DNA of 64,000 nucleotides from Romanomermis culicivorax. Lineage: Eukaryota; Nematoda; Enoplea; Mermithida; Mermithidae. Each line of letters opens with the position of its first letter. Within the stretch, counting starts at the first letter, position 1. Made by a program: the position numbers and the translations under genes. This document shows, piece after piece, positions 1 to 11,500 of the stretch. The DNA is taken from positions 756,501 through 820,500 of the forward strand of contig CAWUHX010000158.1 of the NCBI GenBank assembly GCA_963922205.1, written 5' to 3'. Below the pieces are notes generated by a model. It was given only the letters and a program-made list of their open reading frames with translations, did not search any database and was not told the DNA's origin.

Positions 1-1999
1 GGTAGAACTAAACACAACCTTCAGTCACTAATCAGTAGCTGGAATACCTAACTCTTGCAATTGAAAAACAATCTTCCAAAAGGCCAACACAAAACACAAA
101 GCACCGACTACAATAATGGGTCCTGCCTTGTTCTGCGGTCCTGGTAGGCGCCCTCCTCTGCGAAATGCGCCAGAATACAATAATAATAAGTAATAAGATT
201 AAACAATAATATTATGTAAATTAGGGATGGCTGTCGGCGTTCTATGGTGAAGAAGGAAACCGTAATCAGGACTTTTACCTTTCACAGTGTGACCTACTAC
301 TGGATCCCAACTTCATAAAAGATTATGACCAAACCCCGAAGGATGTACGGGCCATAATCATCATGACCCATAGAGGCCAATGATCATTTCTGATTAATGA
401 CTAACTTTTTCATTTCTTTTCATATGTCAGATGAAATTATAATTTTTTCAAGATTCAGAGTATGAGCGTGAGTTCCGAATTATCAATTTGCATAACTGCA
501 TTGTCGAAATTTTAGGCGCATAGAAATCACATTTGATCAACTTTATTTATTTGTGAAATGGTGATTTTTGATCTTCGCACTAGCAAAACCTTTCCTGTTG
601 TAGCTTATGTCGCGCTTTCGTTATTTGCATGTTAATCTTTTGGTGGAAAAATGGACTACAACAGATTATGAAAACTTTCACCCGGTAGGCTTTTTTTATA
701 ACGTCTGTGCGAGAGAAGATTTTCTGACGGTGGCTATAGTGGGACAGGATCAAAAATTGGCTTTCAAATTCATTGAAAAATTCATTCATAGCCATTGCCA
801 TTCCCTTTTTCATCACTAGTCTATAGTAGCAATCCGCTCCACATTTGAGTGTAAAACAAACAGTAATGCTATTTTGCAAGTGTAAAAAAATATAGAAAAC
901 AAAATCTACAGTAAAACAGCGTCGCTTTGATTCACAAGTGCATGAAGTTAGATAGTCGAGGTCAAATCTCATACATGAAACCATTGCGTCCCAAAATATC
1001 GTTTTTTTTCTGGAGATCGCATAGATCCAACAGATGGGGAAGAGGTCACACACTCACTTGCGCTGGCCTGAACCTGCCTTGGTCCGCCCAACTGATGGTG
1101 TTACGCCTGTGTTACAACGTTACACACCAGGATGCCCTACATCTACTGCTCGTCTTTGATACCTTTGTTGAGAAAAACGTGATGATATAAGACGGCCCGC
1201 ATGCATCAATTTAGGAATTCGGGAGTTAGGAGTGTATGTGTTTAGTTATTCAAGAGTCTTCACTTGCACCAAGCACTCCTTGTCTGAATAGTTCGTTTTT
1301 AGGACAAATAACGATTTCTATTTTTCTGTCATTTTACGTCTCGATATGGAAATTACATTTCCAAAAATACTACAGATTTTTGACAATCAAATGTCAATGA
1401 AACAATAAGTTAGGTAGATTAACTTCAGAAAAATGATAAATGACTATGATTGCAATATCTCTTTTTTAAATAAGCGTGTTAGTGCTACATGTTCATCTCG
1501 ACTCTAACAGTATCAGTCATCATAGGTTCACGATGATATACAAATCATCGAATTGAACCTATTTCTGGGACTTCTGGGATGATGTTGGTCTTATGTCTTA
1601 TGCTTTTGGTCAAATTAAATTTTGAATAAATACGAAAATCAATAATTGACTTTTTAAAAGCTGCACACCAGACTCTTTGTGCAATCCACTTCTCCCTGGG
1701 ATTAGGAAAACGACTCTTTGAGTCTCTGATCCCGAACTCATGGACTCCTAAAATTCGAAAAATTACATAACGGGAACATGTTTCAAACACCAAAACCGGT
1801 ATTTTCTACACACAACAATCCAATATCGACAATGGCACCAATGTCATGTAAATCTCGCGATGATCATTTTTTCGTCATAACGTCAAAAAACTAGTAAAAA
1901 TATACACATATTTCTAGTTTTTTTCTCTAAATAAGGTCGTTTCCGTCGTTATGTACATTTTGTACTATAGTTTTTAGAACGTTAATAATATTCACCGTA
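1..1999. other. Non-coding 5' flank of the lipase gene
   Basis: I see no convincing gene here. Open frames on both strands between about 580 and 1190 have no recognisable domain and no exon-like codon use. The first ~110 bases resemble, in reverse orientation, sequence near 12150-12240, so they may be the edge of a dispersed repeat running off the window. A short GC-richer patch near 117-175 could hold an exon but cannot be supported. The promoter of the lipase gene should lie in the AT-rich last few hundred bases, but I see no clear core element. Confidence 0.4.
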
Positions 2000-2509
2000 A
2001 TGACGACTGTATTAATCCAATTTTTCGCATTCTACTTTTTTACTTTTTCTTTCGTCGTCGACTCTCAAGAACACGACAATTGCACCGCTTTCACACTCAT
2101 CGAAGCGGCATTTTCCGTTTTCGACAGAAATAAAGGCCAAGTTTGTTGTCCGATAATCGGTTGTTTCGCTAATCAATCGCCCGATAATCAAAATCAAAAA
2201 ATCGATAATCGGTCGTCTATCAATGCTAAAAACGATTCCGTATTATCGATCGATCAAAATTGGAAATCTTGGCAACATATAGCCCGTTTACCTTATTGCC
2301 CGGATCAAATTGGATTACAATTTTATTGCTTTTCGAATTTGGATTCGGCGGATAGGTATAAATTGATCGATTACGAAAATTTAGATCGCGACGGTCCGAA
2401 ATTGGCTTGGAAAAAAAATAAACAAGAAACCGTGGTTATTATACACGGGTGGAAAACCGATTGGCCAAGTCCATGGATGAACAAAATGAGGGACGCTTTT
2501 TTGGGCATC
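2000..2509 (+). CDS. Lipase exon 1: signal peptide and N-terminal part
   Basis: There are 170 codons from the ATG at 2000 to a GTAAGT donor at 2510 (phase 0). The first ~22 residues are a hydrophobic signal peptide ending near VVDS. A Cys-containing N-terminal extension follows, then the family signature VVIIHGW near residues 144-150, which helps form the oxyanion hole, and ends in FLGI just before the NKRVVLV strand encoded by exon 2. The start is chosen because it is the first ATG that puts a signal peptide in frame with the lipase motifs. Confidence 0.85.
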
Positions 2510-5500
2510 GTAAGTGTGCGGTATTTTTGGAAATTCGATCAGCAAGTACATACGTTGGGGCTTACTGTACGTTACTTTGGAGTGTCTTTTTTATTGTGAA
2601 CAGTACCGTTCTTGCTGCTGATCACTGTTGTCATTCGTCTTCTGGAAAACTGAGCAACAAGTAAAGTTTGAGAAGATTACTGTAGCTTCTATGATGTGAA
2701 TGTTGTTTACTGTTAACTTTGCAGGTTTTAGCTAATTCTAGAAGTCATATGATAAAGTATACCATAAATAATCTCTTGTCCCTGATTATATGTAGACTTC
2801 TCTTTCTCAAAAACTGTGGTCAAGTTGATATCCCGTGTCTCTATAAATTCTGGTGAACTAAAAACGTGAAAAAGTTAAATCATGCGTGTTTTGACTGCAA
2901 AAAAAATTTATTCCGGTTTTTATACTTCTGATTCCATTTTTCAGTTTTTATACGGGGCGAGCCAAAAAAAGCCTACTCCTCCATAACTTTTGAATGGATT
3001 GCTGCATTAGCCGAGTATATACTTACCCGTACGTACGTGCGCCCCCCATTTTTGAGCGGGCCCCGCAATTTGCGGCCCGGAAATTGAACGCACAATTGTG
3101 CGCCGCATTGCGGGTGCCGGGCGGAAAATTTGCGGGACCCAATAATTTTGCGCGTGCGGGCAAGTAGAAACCATTTCTACTTTTTCGCACATCTGTAATT
3201 CATGCGGATCAGGAACCACCGCCGCAGTACAGTAAAGTATTGTTTTTTGCCCATGGCGCACGATTGAACTTCATTTTCCAGCCCTCCCTCACACCCGTAC
3301 GCGTACGGTTAAGTATATTCAAATGCGGCCCGTAATGAGGCCGCACGCGCTTTTTTGGCTGAAGTATATTTTGACAACCCGCATTTTGACTGCACATTGG
3401 CAGGTCGCAAAACTGCTCCGCACGTGCGTACGGGTAAGTATATACCCAGCTTTAGAATGCCCCGTTTATCTTTGCTATAAAGGCCAAGTTTTATGCTCCT
3501 AGCATTTATGATTACTGTACAAACACAAATTTAGTAAAAGTGGTCATTTTTCAAAAAGAAAAAATTGTGAAATCAACGTAAAAGTTGTCCTACTGTGACA
3601 AAAGTTTCGTAAAGCTTTTTACTCATAGTAATACTTTAAAAGTTACCCAGATTTGTAAGTTACACGTAATCTAAAGTCATTTACTTCTTGTTTCGATATG
3701 GGAAAAATTTCGCTAAAATCAAGAGCTTTTGCGAGATTGGGAAAAAAGCAAAATCAAAGAAAAATCAATTCTGTCATTGACCAGATCGGAAAACGATTAA
3801 AATTATGGCTAACTTGTCGGTTCCCGGCCTTCAGCCTAATTATTGTATATGAGTTGTTTGTTAATTTTGAGCATGGATTTGTGTGACCAGTGAGTAGACA
3901 TATATTTTTCCTTTAAAATTTTTCTTAGGCTCAGGCTTAGGGTACAGCAGCTGCGCCCGAAGGGCGCCGCGCTGTCGAGGCTCTTCCAACCGAAGTTGTT
4001 AGTTAAAATAGTACCAAGAGTCTAAGGAATATAGTATTTATACTTTCTGGTGAAATAGTGTAGTGGTAAACGCATTACGTCCATATACTGGTGGACCAGG
4101 TTCGATTCTTGAAGTAGGTAGGATTTTTCTGTAGTGACAAGGAGTATGTGAGATGTGTGCAGATTTTATGCAAATGAGTTCCTGAATGCCATGAGCGCCC
4201 GGATTTTCGAACTGATCTGGATAGCCGGCATCTTGAGGAGTTCGAAAATGTCAGTTAGGACCATAATTTGGAAGGGAATTGATTTGTAAAAGAATTCCAA
4301 AATTATTGGTGAAACAGAAAGTAGGACACACTAAAACGGCTCTCTTGTAGTTTCCAGCTGTTATATAGTTCTCATGATTGGTTCTATTGTATTTTGCTGT
4401 TGTAAAACATGTTGATTTTGCCAATTTAGTAAATTTTTCAAAATTTATTTGCGAAAAAGCCGACGTTTAGTATTTTCAATCCTAGCCAGTCAATATTCGA
4501 GCAATATAACTGAAACTTTGCACTTTTTATGCCAGATGTTTTATCTATCGACGGCAGGAAACCGCATTAAAAAAGCTTCACCCATTTGAAAGCTATGGAA
4601 GTCAGTTCCTGTCGCCTTTTTTTGGCTCACCCTATATCCCAAGTAGCTGATGGAGAAGAATGACTTCGAATCATTATTTTTTGCCTTTTATGAATTTTTC
4701 AGAAACAATGGAAATAGAACGGGACTGCCCGAAGAGACATTATCTCAACTAATTCATGCATTTTTCTATATCTGGATCAAGGGCAGGTTTTTCTGTGATG
4801 TTCATAAGATAAGAGAGCACTTGCTATGTTTTCAGCATCATTCAAGAGATTTAGAAAGATGAGGAGACACCTCGAAAATTAAATTGTGATTTTGAAAGCA
4901 ACGTATGTACATACCAGAATTCTACAGCTTATATAAATTGGGAGCTCATGGAAAGAACTTCAATTTTAGCTTGGCACATAAATTGTGATTGTAATGCATG
5001 TATAATGCATTAAATTTGCAGTTTGGGAAGTGTGTTACAGCATGCAAAATTCGCATAAAACACACGACCAGCAGTGAAACATAAATAATTAACTGGAAAA
5101 ATCTGACAACAGAGTGAGCCAAAAAAGGCGATCGGTACTGACTTGCATAGCTTTCAAATGAGTGAAGCTTTTTTAATCCGGTTTCCTGCCGTCGATAGAT
5201 AAAACGTCTGGCATAAAAGATGCAAAATTTCGGCCAGATTGCTCGAATATTGACTGAATATAATTAAAAATACTGAGCGTTAATTTTTTGCAAATAAATT
5301 TTGAAAAATTGACAAAAATCGACAAAATCAACATGTTTTACAACAGAAAAGTACAGTAGACCCAATCATAAGAACCATATAATAGCTGGAAACTACAAGA
5401 GAGCCGTTGTAAAGTGTCCTACTTTCTGTTTCACCAATAATTTTAATCCTTTTTCGATCAGGTGAATGACGGAATTGATTTTGCTTTTTTTTCAATTTCA

Positions 5501-8500
5501 AAACAAATGCCCTTGATTTTGGCGCATTTTTACCCATATTCAAACAAGAAGTTGATGACTTTAAATTGCTTTATTTATATATATATACTTTCCATGTTAG
5601 TATTTTTCAATATATTCAATACATATAGATACAAGGTACTATTGTCGGATTATGCACACAGAAGAATAAACATCATAGAGACACAATAAACTGATTAACA
5701 TTGTGGAGGCACAAAAAAAGGTCGACACAAAAAGTTAAGCTACAGCTTGAGCTTTGCTGAGCTGCAGCTTAACTTCCAACGCAAAACACATGAAAAAAAT
5801 TAAGCTGAAGCTTAAGCTGGTGCTCAGCAACAGCGTCACTAAGCTGCAGCCTAACTTCTTAGTGATACCGACTTAAGCTGTAGCTTGACCACGTTCCATC
5901 TTAACTTTCCACACAAAATATATAAAAATATACTTGAGCTGCAGCTCAAGTCGTCTCTCTTGCTCAGCACTGGTTTAACTTTTAGTAATACGTACTTAAG
6001 CTCCAGCTTTATAGTAATACCGCCCCCTGCAATTTTCGCTTGGCACATGAATTGTGATTATAATGCAAGCATAACGTACTAAATTTGCAGTTGAAGAAGT
6101 GCATGCAAAATTTACCTAAAAAAGAATGTGCATGCAAAATTTACCTAAAAATACTAGTCACACAATAATCAGTTGAACATAATTAATTGAATGACAAAAA
6201 TCTGACTATAGAAAAGGAAATATATCTTGGGTTGTGAAGTTAGTTCAGATTGAAATTCTACGAGTATGAGAATTCTAAAATCATGAAAGTTTTGTTTAGT
6301 ATATGAATTGTAGCCAGCTTTGCAAGTAGTATATCGACAGTAAGATGTGCATGAAAACGCTGAAATACACAATTTGCACTTGACCATTCAAAAGTTGACA
6401 CAGACATTTGCAGTCTCAGAATTTCTAAATCCTGAAAAGACTGCAGGTTTCAAGAGGATGATCATTACGGTACGATATGCTTGACGTGATTTATGCTTTT
6501 ATTGATGTGAAAAATTACAACGCGATTCTCATCGTAACTGTTTACACAACTAAAAGCTACAGTAGATGACTTTCTTTAATTAGCAAATTTTCTTTAATTG
6601 CTTGTCATTCTTAGAATAAACGAGTTGTACTGGTACGTTGGTCCAACGGGTCGAACGTCGACGACTACGCCCAAGGTGCCGTCAATACCCGGGTGGTAGG
6701 AGCGGGTGTGGCCCGATTCGTCCAACGTATGATCGCTTTCGGAAAATTCGACCTCGAATCAGTTATCGTGGTCGGTTTTAGTTTAGGAGCTCAAGCGGCC
6801 GGCCAAGCGGCCAAAAAGTTGCCCGGTTTGACGCAATTAGTAGGTAAAAAATGTTTTTTTTACAAGTAAAAATTCTTCCCGTTATAGTACATTCGATAGT
6901 GCACAGCAATTTCAGTAATGTTACACTGACTATCTTTGCCAATAGGACCTGTTTACACTGAAATTTGCATAAACGTGCTATAGTCTATCTATAGCCAATT
7001 TAAGGAACTATGGCAGATAATAGGCAAATGGGAAATCACACTCGAGAAATCTCGCTGGCATAAGAAAAGTTTCTAAGGCAATCTGATCTCGAAATGTTTT
7101 CGACCCGTCAACTCTCGAATTTCACCGATGTATTTCTGAGATCGGGTATCGGCGAGCCTATCTCAGTAGACCTCATTTATGCAAATTTTAGTGTAAATAT
7201 ATAGGCAAAAAAGATTAGTGTAATATTATTCTAAGCTATCGCATGCCATACAGCATGCAGATATTTGGAATTTACACCTGAGAACTGCAATTTGTGAGCA
7301 TTTACAAGAAAAATTTTTTCATGTCCTTCTTTTTCTGGTTTTAGTACAGTGTCCTTTTTTGGAAGTTTTAGATGCTACAGTCTATTTTTTTAGAAACACT
7401 TGCAAATTGAAAAATGACAAAAAATAGTACTGTAATCGAAATCATTCACGCACAAAAAGTCTTTTATCGTAGACTTTTTCCTTCAAAAATTGCTGACTAT
7501 GCTCACAAAGTTCCAGTCCTATGTAAAATATGATTTTGCACAAAATCGAAGGAATGTGAAGCACTTAACTTTCACTAAACATCTAGGGGATAAAAGATCA
7601 CTCCACATTTTATGAAATTATGTAAATTGATCAAACTTTTGCATGATGTTTAAGTTTTTTGTGATTTCATATTGTAGAGCGAAAATCGGCTCTGATCTTG
7701 CAGATTATTCAGACCTTGAACTTTTCTTTGTGTATCAATTAGTACATGAGTGAATTTTCTGATCAATTCATTTTTTAAAATTTTTTTCGAACTGCAATCA
7801 ACTTGAGCACCTGTAATCGGCGTATTTCAATATTTCCAAAAATCAGTTAAATGCTGCAATTCTTCAAAACAATTCTTGAAATGGACTGCTCCAAGTACGT
7901 TATGCTAAAATGTATTCCATGGACATCTGGGAACTGTAACACCTAAACGACTTTTAATTTTTTGAATATCTTGATTTTGATACAGTTAAAGCCCATCTGA
8001 GAGTAGGTAAAAAACTTTTATGAAAGAATTTCGAATTTTTCTAATTGTTCAACGGTCGAGACGTTGGTATGAGTGGGCTGAAGTTCAAGTTTAAAAAAAC
8101 TTTTGAGGTTAAGAAGGGAAAACACATTTTTTTCAATAGGTCGCTGAACTTCTCAACATTCAATATATTGATTTGTCTACAATATGTTGGTTCAAATCTT
8201 TATTTCTGAACTTGCGAGCCTCCAAAAAATAGGTTTTCTAAGGGTTCCTAGTACACATCTAAACTTCGCAACTAACTTCTAACTTATCTTTTTTGATCAC
8301 ATTACGCAAATTTTAATGTAAGTCACATGACGTTAGAATATAAAATGCGCTTTCATATGTGTCATTCCAGACTTTAAACTTGCAAATCAGAATGCAGAAC
8401 TGGGTGAGTTCAACCTACCTGGAACAATTAACACTGTAATGGATGTATAGATACAACCAAACTTCAAAAAGTGAGAACTCCATCTAGGGTAGGCTTGTCA

Positions 8501-11500
8501 AAACTTGTCAAATAATATTTTTAGACAGATATCAAAGATCTATATCGATTGATTTCTAATTCAAAATGCAGCAACAATAATGTTATCACTTTTTTCTTAC
8601 TGTAGCTCAAAAACAGTCCCACAATACCAAAATGCTCAACAGACGTCCTTTTTTCAATCCTGGGTAGAATCTACCGCATACAGTTTTAACTTTACTTTTT
8701 TGTACAAGTCACATTTTCTACCGCTACCGCAACCAATACACAGGATTAGACCCTGCCGGACCGCTGTTCGCTTGCCAAAATTCCGAAGCCAGAATAGACG
8801 CTTCGGACGCCAAACGGGTGCTTATTTTTCACACCAACGGTAAAAATCCGTTGCTGGGCGGCCGAGGTACAATGCAACGATTGGGTCATCTGGATTTTTA
8901 CGTCAACGGCGGCGCCGAACAACCCGATTGCGACAAAAACGGCGTCGTGCCCAAAAAATACATCGACGTCTTATCAATTGATGGTAAATACAAATTTAGG
9001 CCCGTTCTTTTTTTTGACGTCTGCAAGAGACAGACTCGAAATTGCATGCTCAAAAAATTGTGCTTCAAGATGGTGATGCAGTAAGTTGTGGCTGGCTACA
9101 ATTGCAGTTGAGCTTCACAGTATACCAAACCTTTTTTATGAAAAACGAACCTTGAAAGCAATTCTAAAAACATGTAAATTTCAAAACCCTGACATTTTGC
9201 GAGAGTTTTGCGGTTTGCTTTGCTCAGAGCGGAAATGAACAATCGTCGGTGATAAAACCTCAGATTTTTATGCACATTTTTTGTCAGAAATTTAGATTCT
9301 CCGAATAAGCTATAACATTTCATTTTTGAGTCATCCTAAATTGCTTTTTCGGCATTCGAAATTTACAAATTTTGGACATAAATTTAAAAGTCTTTGGATT
9401 TTGACCAGCTGAAATTCGGCTATAATTTTTTTCGCCAAATCTAATCAATTAGGAGGGAAAAGTAAGTGCATTGTGACCATTTTTATAAACACGATCAGTT
9501 CAAACCTTCGAATTTTTTAGGATTTTGACCGTTTTTAGTTTTTGACCCCATGCTACAACGTGGGAAATTTTTTCATGAATTAATGAAAATCATTTTATAT
9601 ATTTTAGAATGCAGATTTCAGCAAAAAGCTCCGTTTTTCAAAATATTCAAAATGCATAAAACTCTAGTTGAATTTTTATTGTGGTCTTGATCTCGTGCTT
9701 TCAAGGGTTGATGAAATCAGACAGTTGTGAAATTCTTTTGATTTTTAATGTCTGCAGTAAATTCAAAAAAAGATACAAAAGAAGATAGCGATTTCTTGAA
9801 TTCACAAGCGTAGAAACAGGCACTTCATGCCAATGACCAACTTAAATAGGGTACTCCTAGCTCAAGTATTCTAGCCAATCTGTGCAAATCTAGCTAGCTT
9901 ATCTAAAGTTTGATCAAATTGGCTCCATTTCCCCAGTATAACATGGTACTTTTGGGAGATCATTTTCCAACGTTAAATCATAGATTCGGAAAGCATTGTG
10001 TTGCACATGAAATTTTGATTAATTCTGGCACATCGAATTGATCATAGAAATTTCAAATTTAAAAAGCACTTCAGATGACCGGCCAAAATCAATTTTCATG
10101 CCTCAGCTTTTCTTGATGAAATAATAATTCTTGCAAAAATGAGACCTGGATTTTAAATGTAATTTTCTGGTTTAAAAAGCCGACCTTTTATGATATTTTT
10201 GTGTGAACGAAATCTACTGTATAAGTACTAAATTTTCCTAATTTTTTTTTATTTTCAGGCATTTTGTAAAAAACGGGTTATGTTATATCACTCAGAAGCT
10301 TTTTCTACCGAAAACACATCGCGATATATGGTACAGGAGCAATAGTCAAATGTTTTTATTTATCTCAGATTCTGTTTACTGATCAAATATCGCTGATTTT
10401 GACATATCAAGTATGTAGATGAAGGCACTCACTGATTTGCTTGAATGGCTTGAAATGAGTTTAGTCTTTCATTGATTATGACCAAAATTGAAGCTCAAAA
10501 CATTTCGAGTTTCAGATGAAGATATTCCAAGTTCTCTATAACATGACTCTCATTTCACATTTCGGTTTTGTACCTCAGACTTTGTCGAGAAAGATTTTAC
10601 TCCCTCTTCTACTCTGTGAACGCCAATCACATATGCAAGTTTGGTGGAAAAATCTGGAATTTCACTCAAATTGATGAGAAAAAGATCCCGATCAATCAAA
10701 AATTATTTCATTTAGTTTTCATTAAATCTTGATTATTCTATTTACTTTTGAAAAATAGGATGTAGCCACAGATGAAAGTTTTGCACTTTTCATCACTCTG
10801 AAAATGTCCTTTAAAACCAGGTGTCATCAAAAATTTGATGATGAAGCATATTAGTTTGTGTTCCTTTCATCCTCAACTTACTGTATCATCAATGTCGATA
10901 ATAATCTGTGAAAAAGTTACTTGTCATGTTAATCACATAGATAATGATGATGCCTGATAATTTTTGCTCATGCATCTATTTTACACCAAAGTTTGCATAA
11001 ATTATGCAAGATTAGGCTGTTGGCATTTAAATGGAATACAAAATTCGCATTTATTCAATTTAATTTATGCAAATTTCCTGTAAACAACACAAATTTATTA
11101 GTATAAAATAACCCATGTGGTTCATGAAATAAAGAATTTTCAACTTTCCACTTAGAAACGACTTGTGCTTCTCAAATCACCAATCATTTTTCTACAATAG
11201 TGAAAACTTTATGGTCGACCATGTCGTGTAGCCACCAAAGGGCGCCGGCCGTTTACACGGAAATTATTCAAAAATCGGCGCCCAAAGTTTTGGGACAAAA
11301 GGCTTCCGCTGCCGCGGATCCCAAAGCCGCCTGTTCATTTTTGGCTTTTCCCTGCAACAGTTCCAAACAATGGACGAACGGTCAATGTTTCGAAACGTGC
11401 GAAAACGACGGCGCCAAACATAAGGGGTCGGCTTGTCTAAGACCATCATATATCCTGGACGATACCACGACTGGACGGAAATCACCGGAAAAATATTTTT

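Larger units (their letters stand above)
2953..4637. mobile_element. TIR element in lipase intron 1, TA target duplication
   Basis: Terminal inverted repeats begin CGGGGCGAGCCAAAAAA on the left and, read as reverse complement on the right, TAGGGTGAGCCAAAAAA, with similarity continuing some 40 bases inward (CCATA.CTTT). Dinucleotide TA flanks both ends, as in Tc1/mariner-type non-autonomous elements. I see no transposase. The interior contains a GC-rich TIR element (3013-3447) and a tRNA-like sequence. A second partial copy lies inverted at 5113-5550. Confidence 0.6.

Noticed and set aside
580-1190. 157-codon minus-strand frame and an 87-codon plus-strand frame
   Set aside because: AT-rich codon use, no recognisable motif, no acceptor or donor context, and overlapping frames on both strands.
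3007-3397. Two minus-strand frames of 60-84 codons
   Set aside because: They lie wholly in a GC-rich TIR element, where stop codons are rare by composition.
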